Positions 21,360-43,882 of a DNA stretch of 64,000 nucleotides are shown here, piece after piece; positions within the stretch are counted from its first letter, which is position 1; every line of letters begins with the position of its first letter. The DNA lies in contig CM074858.1 in the NCBI GenBank assembly GCA_037501455.1, positions 96,878,001 to 96,942,000 on the forward strand, written 5' to 3'. Origin of the DNA: Lantana camara. Its lineage: Eukaryota > Streptophyta > Magnoliopsida > Lamiales > Verbenaceae. The translations under genes were made by a program, and so were the position numbers. Below the pieces are notes generated by a model, which saw only the letters and a program-made list of their open reading frames with translations, searched no databases and was not told where the DNA came from.

Positions 21360-24300
21360 GAACAAAAATAAGAGCAAGGAAGTCTCCAATACTCCCAAGC
21401 CACACACGCAAAACCATAATTAAAATCATGTAAGACACCCCAAAGCAAGTAACAGACATCGTTCACGTTGGTTATCAATTACTCCAAGTAATTTAACATG
21501 ATGAGATACCAAAGCACATAATATAAAAATTATTGGAGTTAAGTTTGTATGGATGCATGTATCATGGATGCTATAAGTACCGTTCACCGTAGTTGCGAAA
21601 TTTAGAATTGTAAGTTGTCGTTGTCCAGTGCATGATCTGTCCTGAAGATAAACTTAGTGCTCAACTTGGCTTTAACCTCCTCAGGGTACCCCGGTGAAGC
21701 AATTGATGAATCCTTTAAGGATTATACTCTTGAATCCCTTCTGACTTGTACTGTTTCCAGTTTTCACCATTTCCCATAATCTTTGTTCGACCAACCAATT
21801 CTTTTTAATTGACCGAGCTTGATTTCCCCGAATACCCCTAAATCATTTGTCTCAAACTCAGGTCTGTAGTTATTACCTTTACCATATCGAAGTCTAACAT
21901 ATCCCTGAGGATAACCACCCTGAACAACCTTGATGATTCAATCCCGACCTTAAGATGTTTATTCTTATGGTCTCCCTCAATACAAATCCTTTCCCATCTT
22001 CCGTTCCTACGATCCGTTCATTCCCTTTGACCCCCTGAAGGTTATATTCGATAATTAGTCCCATATTTCTTAAATCGAAAACGGAAGGTTCTTGACAATT
22101 CCTAGGTTTTGATTTAGATTTCTCAATGTTCATCCTCTTCGGTTTTGTTTCTTCTTAACTCCTTCCAACTCATTGGACCAAGCTTTATTGACAGCGTCTC
22201 TTTCTGTGTTAATTCAAATTGATTCCCTCTCGAAGTCAACTAGAGAGTTTCCTTAACTTCTCCGTAACTCCTCCATCTTCAAATCGACTTACACATGTAG
22301 AAAATTTAATGAACTATCTTCCCAATTCCTCGTGGAAATCTTCAGCCCGAAATTAGTGGTCTAACCTTCATTTTAATGGCCAATCGTTAAAGTCGTTTTA
22401 TTCATTTCCGCTCACCAACATAACCCCGGATCTTCCTAATTGCACTTCCGTTATCTCTATTATTTATTTCTTCAGCCACAACTTCAAGTTTTAATTTTTG
22501 CTTCTTGGTTACGCTCTCCCCCTTAAATTTTCTATCGTTATACCTTGAACTCCATCAATCCATCTTTCACCGAAACTCTTGATAAAACAATTTCATTTGG
22601 GGGGGGGGGGGGGGGGGGGAAGGAATTTAACGAACATAGCAACCCCCTTCTCTATTCTCGTTCAATCCAACACCGCAAAGCCAACTCTAATTTCGCTTCT
22701 TTTTCTGAATCCCATTTCCATCAACCTGCCCCTTATTTGAGGTTCTTTATTTTCTCCAACGTTATCTACCTATGCAACTCCATTATTTCCTTTCATCTGA
22801 ATTCTGAGGTGGCTCGGTTAAAATGATACTTGATGGGTGAGATGAAGGAACTTCCTATCAAATAAACACTAAAATGTATGTCGGGTTAAAATTGACGATG
22901 CATAAGTCACGTTTACATCAAGTAACTATGCATCACATTAGCGCAACGAAACCAAATAGAAATGCACGGATAATCATAAGGCCAGAAGAATAAATAATTA
23001 ATGCGAAATATGATGCACGTGCTATGAATGCTTTGGAACCTATCACCAATGTGGTAAGCTATTAGCTCAGTAGCTTTTCTTCGTTCCTCCAAACACAAGG
23101 TTACTTTGACTTGCTGATCATGCTTCGTTTTTCCCACGGTCTTCAAGATTTCCAAGAATCCTGTGCATCACTTATATCTTCCACTGTCCGGAATTGAAAT
23201 TTCACTATCCCTGATTCCTTCGACATCCACTGAGTTAGCCTCTGCATTTACCCCCCAAGGATCGCCCTTCAACCTTACTCAACTTTCTTACAAAATGAAT
23301 CCCCAATATAATTCTGAACCCTACTTCTCGCCGTCACCGTGATCAAATCTCCCGCGCTTATCCTTTATGAGTTTAATTCACCTCCAATTGCTTATACTTG
23401 AGCGTAGGATTTTCTTGCAAAGTGTCTCTTCCCGAGAACAATCCTTCAACCAGTCTTTGCTTTCCTTTATCGTTCCCATTTGTTGCTCCATATCTTCCAA
23501 TTCGACTTCTCAATATGACAATTCATCTTGGATTTGGAAAAACAAACTCAAATCTCGTTCTCCATATCGCCTCCTCCCATATATTTGTATTTTTCCAGGT
23601 ACTTGCCTCTCTCTACTCCCTTCCAGACTCGTTTCCCATCTTAATCGAAATCCAAAGCACTCAAATCCAACTCTTCCCAGTCTTAACTTTGACAAACTTG
23701 ATTTCAAATCACTGGACTTAGTTAGAAATCCTTCTTGGTCAATCCTTGGTGTACAACTCCTACCAGACCCATTTTGTCTTAACTCCTTTTAATTATTAAT
23801 ACCTCTTCAATACTCCAAATCCGGAAATCAAAATACTTTCAAGGTTTGTTCACTTCACTCATTAGGTTGAAAATCTCGTTGCTTCCAATCAAAAGCACCT
23901 TGTATGGCAGAGCCGTATATGTCAATCTTCTAAGTCGTAACCATCTCATAATCAATCCCCATTTCACCAAGTATCCTTCTACCACCGCATCTCTTAATTC
24001 AAACCTCCCATTCTGAATCGTAATTCTTGAACTCTAGCTCCCTCTAGAAAACCTCACATCTCGAATTCTCTACATTCTTCCCGGTTGTATCCCTCCTAGC
24101 TTCCATGCCTCAGGAAGAACTAGCAATAGATCGTCTTTATCGTGGAACTTGGCCGTGGTTTGATATTATTTTCATAACCTGTGAATCATAACTCATTTTC
24201 GGAGATATATGCATGCGATTAATACATGCTCATGGCACTTATTCAACACGAAAGGCACAGATTCAATATAGAATGCAACAAGTAATTCGACAAGATTAAA

Positions 24301-24415
24301 AGAAAGACAATTCCATGTTCAAAATCGATGCAATGCACACATTATCACTTAGTTCCTATGCCGAACGACTTAGACAGACCCACACGACACGAGAGCCCGG
24401 GTTTTGCAACCCTAG
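21360..24415 (-). mobile_element. Internal non-coding region of element B
   Basis: About 3 kb with no coding signal on either strand; the longest frames lack any recognisable motif. It contains a 21-base G run at 22599-22619. The minus strand near 24170-24150 reads ATATCAAACCACGGCCAA, matching the interior of element A near 6424. Confidence 0.75.
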
Positions 24416-24427
24416 GCTCTGATACCA
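24416..24427 (-). other. Primer-binding site of element B
   Basis: TGGTATCAGAGC on the minus strand, 8 bases after the LTR end; complementary to initiator tRNA-Met. Confidence 0.88.
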
Positions 24428-24435
24428 CTTAAGGA

Positions 24436-27400
24436 TGTAACACCGGAGCGCAAGGTGTCACATCCCCCCGCACCGAGACCCGACCCGAATATGAAATGGA
24501 CGATCCATACCCGAGCCAAATCACGGCGAACGGGGACATACACACACTCTATGCTAGGCGGGACTAACCCTTGAACCATAACATCAGAGTAATTGCAAAT
24601 ACGGAAGCAATAACTATCCATTACATAAACAATGAGTGAACAAAATCCAAAAATGATCCATATACATTATCAAATGCCGTCACGGCTTAACAAACAAGTA
24701 CGCTCCAATAGCAACATTCATATACAATGATCACAAGTGCAAAATGCGAGTGTAAGACCAATAAACAAAAGGACTAGAAATGAAAACAAGACCTAAGACT
24801 CGAAATCCCGCCTAGCTCCCCTGACACCTGCACAAAACAACTGAAAGCCAAACGGGTTCAGTCCAAAAGGGACTGGTGGGTATAAAAGCAGGGCATAATT
24901 ATAATATACAACGAAATTTAACAATCACATGCAAGCTATAATCCCAAGTGAGGTTTTTAAAGGATTTCCCAAGTGGGCAAATAGAAATCATCAAAAGGGA
25001 TTATAACGATTCATTTACATTAGGTCAAGGTCATTAGTGGCCCGGCGAGTGGGCGTGCATTATCTCCAACCAACACCTCGTGTAATTCATTAACATTCAT
25101 TAACATTCATTGACATTCATTCATTCATTCTTTCTTTCGTTTCATGCATATCATTCTTTCGTGCGCATTCAATAACATTTACACCTTCTTCCTCCGGGTT
25201 GGTGGCGGGTTTGCAAGGCCCATCCACCTATTCATTAACCAAAAGGGGAACATGACTCCCCAGATGGAACTCAGCGTCCATTCCTCGCTAACTCCTAACG
25301 AGGTCCGGTTACGCCGTTCATTGGTGGGACTAGTGTGAGGGTTTCCCGTCAGCCCATGCCTCCTCGGTTCCCACTCACACCAAGCCCCTGGGCCCCATTC
25401 GTTGTGAACATTCATTCATTCTCGCCAAAACATTTGGTAGGTTCAAGAAACAAGGGTTTTACGTTTGCAATCATTTACTCGACAAAAGACTCAATATATA
25501 TATCATATTACTTTGGCTTAAAACTTTTCACATAGGGAGATATATCGGGTCGTTTTATCTAAGTAGAAGAGAAACCCACCTTAAACCGCAAAAAGGAGCA
25601 AACACAAGCCTCACTGACCGGCCTCGCTTCCAACGGACTCAAAATCTGTGCAAGAGAGGTGAGGTGAGACTCAATATGACCAAATAAGACGCTCGGCAAT
25701 GAAATGATTATGACATGAATGTATAAGAGATGCTATAATGTAATGTACACGTTCATGTGCACTATTAAAGTCTTAAGGACATATAAACGTTCAATTCATT
25801 CACTTTCATTCGAATTCATAATTTCAATCAAATTAATTCAAGAAATTCAAATATAATCAAAGTACAAATTAAATCACATTTAAAATTAGAACATAAACAT
25901 TTAAACATATTCAATCGCATTTACTATTAGAAATTAAACAATTAAATACATTCAATTAAATTTAGGAAATTAAATAAAGCATGAAATAGGTAATATTTAA
26001 ATTCTAATAATTCAATTAAATCAAATAACAATTAATATTTAATAAACATATATAATATATTAAATATATATACATACGTAAACCTATACTATATTATATT
26101 ATAAATATATATATAATTATACATGTAACGTAAAGCATGCATGCACAAATAACAAATGCATGCAAAGTATATATAATATATATAGGAAACATGCATGCAA
26201 TGAGAATCAATATACATGCAAACATTGCATTAACAAAACTCATACAGAAGAAAAAGGAAAGAACAATAGCAGCAGCAGCAGCTCGCGTAACAGCAGAAAC
26301 AGGCATGAAAAACAAGGTGACACCCCCGTGTCACCTTCAAGGAGCAAACCGAGAGGTACAGAAGTTCAGACCAAAAACACACCCCCGTTCCAGCTGAAAA
26401 TGAAGGAAAAAGACACACCCGTGTCGCAGCGAACACAGCAGCAACAAACACGCATACAACCCCTGTTTTTCTAGCTCAAACGCATTCACAACTCAAGCAA
26501 CAATTAGGCCATATATGTAGCTATAAATGACATGAATTGCAGCAAGAAATCAGCTCAAAACCACCTCAATTCTGACAGCAAAAGAGCAAGAGAAACAGCA
26601 GCTGTGACAGCAACAATCCAGGCCCAAAAACAGGGTAAAAACTCACGCAAAACAGGGTATGGTTGATCTCCATTAATCCCAACACATTCATATAAGTTAG
26701 GCTAACAAATATGCAGCAAAACACCACAAATTCAACCTATAAATCAGTCCCACAACCGTTCAAACATGAAAGTTGTCATACGTGACTTTTCTTCAAAGTT
26801 TTCTCAATGTTCCAAAGTTGATATCTCATAAATACTTCAACTACCATGCAATTAATGATCATGAATGAAAAGAAGATATCAAAACAATCATTCTCAAGCT
26901 TGGAATCATTCAAATCCATCAAGAATCGAAGAAGATCAATAAAATGCCCAAAAATGTCTCTATTCAAGATCAGCCGAAAAATGCATGAAACCATGATCAA
27001 ATTTGGGGATGAATGAATGAAAATGACCAGGAATGAACATATAATACAACCCTAAGCTTACCTTGTTGATTGGATGAGGATTGGATGAGATTTGAGCTCC
27101 AAAATCTCCAAGGAAACAAGGGTTACGGGATGGAAACTGGAGAGCAGAAACTTTGGCTGAAATTTGTGAATTGTGAGAGGGTTGGTTCGGTTAGGGCTTG
27201 GTATAGCAGGTTAGGTGGTTGATTTAGGGTTCTATAGCATCAAACCATGGTTAATTTGGTCAACAATTGAATAAGTTATGGCCATTCTAGTGCAACAAGG
27301 TCAGTTTCGTCGCCGTTTCGTTTTTCGGTTGAAATTCGGAGGTCCAATTGACGTTAGAAAAATATAAGGCTAAGTTTACTAAACTCGAATTTTCGTTACG

Positions 27401-27885
27401 AGTTCAGAGAAGTTGACGGAACTCGAATCCGAGTTCCCGAGCTCAAGATATTAAATACGGAACCAAGGGTGCGCTAAGTGCTCGTTAGCCCCCGACTTGG
27501 ATTCCAAAATACAAATTAAATCCGAAACACAAGCAAATGAATTCGAAAATACGAAACGAACAAATATTCATGTACAAGACACGTATAAGTTCAACATATT
27601 AAATTCGCACAAAATCCCGGTATCAATTCAAATAGAAACGAAGCACTCAAACGTGATCAAACAATAAAAGCCAAAATATTACAAAAATGTAACATTTACA
27701 TACTTATATAATATATTATAATTACATGCATAAAAATTTAATTTATAAATATACATGCATGCATACGTATATAATATATATAAATACATGCATGCAATAT
27801 TATATAAGTTATAATTATAAAATGCATGCAAATATGATATATAAGTATTACATGCATGCATAATTAAATCCATGCACACACGTAC

Positions 27886-27951
<66 letters not shown>

Positions 27952-28242
27952 TATATAATTTAATTAATATTAATAACATTAAATTAAATAATTAACATCT
28001 AATATAATTAAAATAAAATGTAAATACATAAAACACGTAAAAATAATTATTCGCGCAATTAAGGAGCACACAAGTTATTCACATAAATTCAAATTCAAAT
28101 ATTGCATATATTTCAATTAGTCACTTATTTAACAATTAAACAATGAAATTTAATTATGGAAAACACTAAAGACCAATTAATTTGCGCAATTAAGTAAACA
28201 TATACGTCATGCTGTACTAATAAAAAGAACTGGGGCGTTACA
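24436..28242 (-). repeat. 5' LTR of element B
   Basis: Near-identical to 17334-21140. Carries the perfect hairpin AAGGTGACAC, loop CCCC, GTGTCACCTT (26314-26337), an (AT)n tract at 27890-27945 and the same CATGCATG clusters. Confidence 0.93.
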
Positions 28243-28463
28243 CATCTTCTCTTCCCGACAAAGAAAATAAGTTTCAAAATGAGACTACCAAACAAAATAA
28301 ATTGAACTAAATAGAAATCCTCATACCTTTTGCTCAATGACAGCTTCCCAGCTAAATATGCTGGAGGCTGAATCGCCCTCATCGCTACAATGTTGATATT
28401 AATAGATTGATACAATTCGATCATCTTCGCAATCTGTCGATCACTTCGCAAACTGACCCACAT
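28243..28463 (-). pseudogene. Possible exon of an unrecognised gene or older element, cut by element B
   Basis: A minus-strand frame from 28463 (MWVSLRSDRQIAKMIELYQS...) runs about 45 codons to AGCAAAAG|GTATGAGG at about 28328, which looks like a splice donor. A stop lies just upstream of the frame. I do not recognise the protein. Element B sits about 80 bp further on, so if this was an exon the insertion fell in the following intron. It may equally be a chance frame. Confidence 0.25.
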
Positions 28464-29380
28464 CCCTTTTTCATGGAAAGAGAGGTACTACACCACATAA
28501 GAATCAAAGTTGAAGTAGGATCATTGTTTAGCAAGCACCGCATGAATCTCTTCGAATGATGTGTTTTCTCGATTGGAAATATCGTAAGTTCGTCGTTAAA
28601 CCAACAACTGTATAGGAGTTGCTTGTCTTAGGCTTCATCACAAACCACGACCATCTTCAAAGAACCAATTAGAATCAATTCTCGCTTCTCTTTCGGTACA
28701 AATTATTAGTGAATTGAATTATTTAATCAGAACTAATAATTAACAGTGAATTAATAAAACGAGGACATACTGTTGTTGCTGATTTTTGTTGGCATCGTTG
28801 ACAGTGAATTAACAATCCGGACTCAATCTGAAATAACACCAAATTAACAATCAGAACTAAATCGATTCTCATTACAATCGCTTATCCAGCCATCACCGTG
28901 ACCATTATCTATTTGGGGGGGGGGGGGGGGGGTGAATCGGTTTTGAACGGGGAGAAAAAGAGAAAAGAAAGTGGTTTGAGGGGAAATCAGGGACAAAATA
29001 ATCTTTTCAGTGATTTTTAGAGTTTAAAAAAATAGTATGGAAGAAAATTAAGATTAAGATATTTCATTTTCAAGAGTTTAGAATTAATTTTGGAAATAAA
29101 TGATAATTCGAATTAGTTCTCCCTAATTTTAAATGATATGTAAAAGTAATTTTCCAACGGGTAGTTCATTTCAAATTGGTCTTTCCTAAAATTCAAAACA
29201 ATGACTAGTCTCTCACATACGCTATTTTTCAAATTAATAATTAAAAAAATTTTGAATACTAATTTATTATTTATTTTTGTAGACCAACATAACGAAAAAT
29301 GTCTTTGCCGTCACTCTCTCCTCACTCGAAACTTCAATCAAAAATTAAAATAAAAGAAATTCCCCCCACCCAACACCCTC
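28464..29380. other. Intergenic sequence upstream of PI4K-beta
   Basis: No gene is seen. AT-rich, with an 18-base G run at 28915-28932. The proximal part holds the likely promoter and start of the PI4K-beta leader; a CACGTG (G-box type) occurs at about 29384-29389, followed by a CCACCACCACC-rich leader. Confidence 0.5.
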
Positions 29381-29583
29381 CGCGCACGTGACGACCACCA
29401 CCACCGCCACCACCGCGGCTCCTCTTTCTCCGGTGATTACACGGCGTATTTCGGAATTCGATTCCCCAATTCCCCTGGATTCCATTTCCAGTCTCTCTAG
29501 TGTATCCCTACATAGCCGGAGAGGTAAACTCTTAATATTAGGGGTTTTGGATTGGATTGATTTCGTGTGTGTGTTTTAGGACG

Positions 29584-29598
29584 ATGAGAAGGGTTTGA
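29584..29598 (+). CDS. Minimal uORF before PI4K-beta
   Basis: ATG AGA AGG GTT TGA, four codons, ending two bases before the main ATG at 29601. If the leader includes it, ribosomes would have to leak past it or reinitiate almost at once. A possible 56-nt intron just upstream (29524-29579) is too short to be convincing. Confidence 0.4.
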   Translation: MRRV

Positions 29599-29600
29599 CG

Positions 29601-40897
<11,297 letters not shown>

Positions 40898-42204
40898 GCA
40901 CAAAGTAAATCTTTTGAGTTAGTGCTTGGCAATTGCCTTGGGGACTAGAAATGATGTATCCAGTTGAAAGGTTTGTGGTTAAAAAGCAAGGTGCCCATTT
41001 CAAGATCTCATCACAGTAATGATGTTTTCAATGCCTGTGGAGGCCTAGATGCACGAAGAGCTCGTCAGGAGAAGTTACCGTTTTTGTTTTGGCATTTTCC
41101 TTTGTTTCAAGAAACGAGATTCGGCTTACTCGGATGAAATTTCCGTGTTTGAGGAGGGTGTCTTGTTTTTAACCCATTTGAGTGGGATATACTGTACAGA
41201 TTGATGATTTGATAATGGAGATGGAACAAGCTATTCAAGATGGAAAATCGGACCTGATTATCATACTCGGAGTGTTGCTGCACCAATACTCAGCCTGTAT
41301 ATTTGTACTGCCCCACATTCTTCAAAAGTGAGGTTTGACTTGATCCGGTAAAAACTTTCATAAGCTGCAGTTTTCCGCTTCTTCCCTCGTTCTGTGGTGT
41401 CCGTCTTCAGGCTCGATTCTTTTTATGTGCAACCGAAAAGTTGCTTAAGTAGCATTTTCTGTTGTACTTTGTACAAGTTTTAGATGGTATAGTGCAAATT
41501 TGCTCGTTTGAGTAGAAAGTGTGAAAATGTGTAAAAACTCGTGCGTTCAGTGTTTTGAACAGCGTGTTTGCAGGTTCGTTCATGTGTCTTTCCAATCTAT
41601 CAAGTTGGTATTTTAGTCCAATTCTGCAGTTATCCTTATACTTCAGGCTGGTCGGAACCATATCTTTTTTACCTTTCTGTTACGACTTTCTAAGCGAATT
41701 GGTTTCGATTATCATGGCGATACCATGTATGGTTCGCCGAAACAGACACAGGAATATAGACAAGAACAATGCGGAGATGGTGACATTAATTTTTTGTTAA
41801 CTTTTTTCACGTCAATGGTGTCCGACACAACATAATAACATAGTATTTTTAGATAACACAGCAAAGTGATATTGTTAATAGTATTTGTGCATGATAGGCA
41901 ATAATAATTGCACTTTTAGTGTCGGGACCAATGTGTGTTACCAAAATGAAATGTCAGGAAAGAAAGTATCACAGATCTAAATACTAGGGGACAATATATA
42001 CCAAGAATGATCCATATTGCATTGCGGATGATATTATAAGTTTCAAATGTCTTAATTAAACCTTCTTTAATTGAAAATTTTCTAAATTCTCGGAAAATAT
42101 TAAAGTTTGAAAAGCTTATAAAATTCAATGAGAACCTCTAATTTACTAAAATAAGTGACAATCCACTAAGAGAATTTCTAAAAGATATATCCATATAAAA
42201 AAAA

Positions 42205-42240
<36 letters not shown>

Positions 42241-42789
42241 ATAAAAAAAAAAGGAATGAAGATATATTCATATAAAAAAAATTTCTTACCAAAAAAAAAG
42301 TATCTATATATAAGGAATAAAGAAGATCAAAAATTAAAATAGTTCACAAAGAGATTTTCTGAAAAGATACATTGATATAAATACAAGTATAAAAAAGGTA
42401 ATAAAGAAGATCAAAATAGAATAATAACAAATCTTACTTAATACAAGATTTGGGTCTCAATCTTTCCAATTACTTTTTAACTGCGTGCCTAATTCAGTAA
42501 ACTATTACGTTGAGTTTACTATTTTGTTTTTCTAATCTTTAATTGAAAGTCTGCTTAATTTATTTGCATTAAATTCTTTAACATAAGGAATTATTTCTTT
42601 TATTTATAATCCATATATTTTTTCCAATAATATCAGACATATATATATGTATATACTGTAATAATAAAAATAAATATAAATTAAAAAAATGTACAATATT
42701 ATTTTTTAATTTGTATAATTGGGTAAAAGCAGACGACCCAGTTCTTCCGCAGAGAAGCGAAACTTACCCTACACGCTATAATTTCGGAT
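40898..42789. other. PI4K-beta 3' UTR and intergenic sequence
   Basis: The first 500-600 bp are probably 3' UTR. The rest is AT-rich with an (AT)n tract at about 42209-42236 and no gene. Confidence 0.5.
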
Positions 42790-42797
42790 TATAAAAA
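42790..42797 (+). promoter_or_regulatory. TATA box of the NAC gene
   Basis: TATAAAAA about 30 bp before a pyrimidine-rich CTCTCTCTCT leader (42820-42870), a typical plant start context. The leader probably contains an intron (about 42899-43542) with donor AAG|GTGTGT and acceptor ATTATAG. Confidence 0.65.
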
Positions 42798-43547
42798 GCC
42801 TTCCTCCGCTCACTTCGTTTTTCTCTCGTCTCACTCTCTCTCTCTAGTATTGTCTCCGCGTTCTCTCTCTATCGGCGCTCGCGTTCGCCTTCCCTAAGGT
42901 GTGTAAATGTTTTACGGTACCGGACGACAGTTCTGTCTCGATTTCTTTCTGCTTTGGTTGAATTGTGTTGGTGATTTGAGCTGTGTGTGTGTGTTTTTTT
43001 CTTTTGATTATTGTGTTCTAGGGTTTTGTGATGTTCGTTTGTTGTTTAGAGAGTCAAATGGGTCTGGGGTTTTGTTTGGGTTCTATTTCTTGATCGGGAT
43101 TTTTATTTTTTTGGATATTTGTTTAGATTCCGCGGTGTCTGTTCTTGAATACTTTCAATCACGGTAGCGATGGTTTTTATCGACTGAGTGACGAAATTTC
43201 ATCTGGGTTATTAGGGTTTTGATATGTTTCGTTTTGCATTTTGTTGAAACTTTTGAATTTTGAGTTACATTTGTTTTAGGTTTGCTGGGTAAGGTCTTGT
43301 GATGTTTTGAACTTTCTGCTGTAGTCTTGGTCTTAGAGAAATTTTCAGTGTGAAACTTTTAGGCTGGTTGGTCTGATACAGTCACGTTTCTGTACCTATT
43401 GGTTCCTTTGTCCTCTTTTTGATAGTTTTGGGTTATCTAATTGTGTTGGTGACTTTTCTTGGCATAAAGTATTTCAGTCGTGCGATTTGGTTTATTTGAA
43501 ATGATCTTTTGTAATGTTGTGTAAAGGCTTCTGATATTATAGTTAAA

Positions 43548-43634
43548 ATGCTAGGACTTGTATTGCACACCAGATGTCTTTTGGTTCCAGCAAGAAGCAT
43601 CAGTGGTTTGTTTGGTGTGCTTTCTGTTTCATGA
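43548..43634 (+). CDS. uORF in the NAC leader, candidate conserved-peptide uORF (28 aa)
   Basis: ATG at 43548, five bases after a likely splice acceptor, encodes MLGLVLHTRCLLVPARSISG and then LFGVLSVS before TGA at 43632-43634. Arabidopsis NAC082, the closest relative I recognise for the downstream protein, is known to carry a conserved-peptide uORF that represses translation. I cannot align the peptides here. The position in the leader and the hydrophobic, well-formed peptide make it a good candidate. Its stop overlaps the start of a second uORF. Confidence 0.55.
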   Translation: MLGLVLHTRCLLVPARSISGLFGVLSVS

Positions 43635-43687
43635 GCCGGGGAAGGCTTTGGTGCTCCAAAAAGATATTTTTTCGGCATTGGACTTGA
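43631..43687 (+). CDS. Second uORF overlapping the first (18 aa)
   Basis: Starts in the ATGA that contains the stop of the 28-aa uORF and encodes MSRGRLWCSKKIFFRHWT. It ends 195 bases before the NAC start, and no further ATG intervenes. It could catch ribosomes that terminate on or leak past the first uORF. Confidence 0.35.
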   Translation: MSRGRLWCSKKIFFRHWT

Positions 43688-43882
43688 GAGGGAATAGTGA
43701 CTAGCTTTAAGTTGGAGTTCTGAATTTGTGGTGTATATACCGTGTTCATCTTCAATTTTTCTCTTTGTTTTTGGTCACCTTTGGTTTGTTTTCTCGGCGG
43801 GAGGGATTCTTTTGGTTCAGCGTGACGTACAAAATTGTTGGAAGTTTTCTGAAGAAGTTCGAAAGTGTTGTGTTCTGTTAAG

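Larger units (their letters stand above)
17334..28242 (-). mobile_element. Complete non-autonomous LTR retrotransposon with 3.8-kb LTRs (element B)
   Basis: Direct repeats 17334-21140 and 24436-28242, both 3,807 bp, are flanked by the target duplication CATCT at 17329-17333 and 28243-28247. On the minus strand the element starts TGTAACGCCCC at 28242, has a tRNA-Met primer site at 24427-24416 and a polypurine tract at 21158-21142. The 3.3-kb interior shows no Gag, protease, reverse transcriptase or integrase motif. The LTR copies differ at roughly 30 places by eye, so its age is similar to that of element A. It is larger than many autonomous elements yet carries no recognisable protein (LARD-like). 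Confidence 0.92.

Noticed and set aside
22545..22826. Glycine-run frame
   Set aside because: Created by a 21-base G run in non-coding element sequence.
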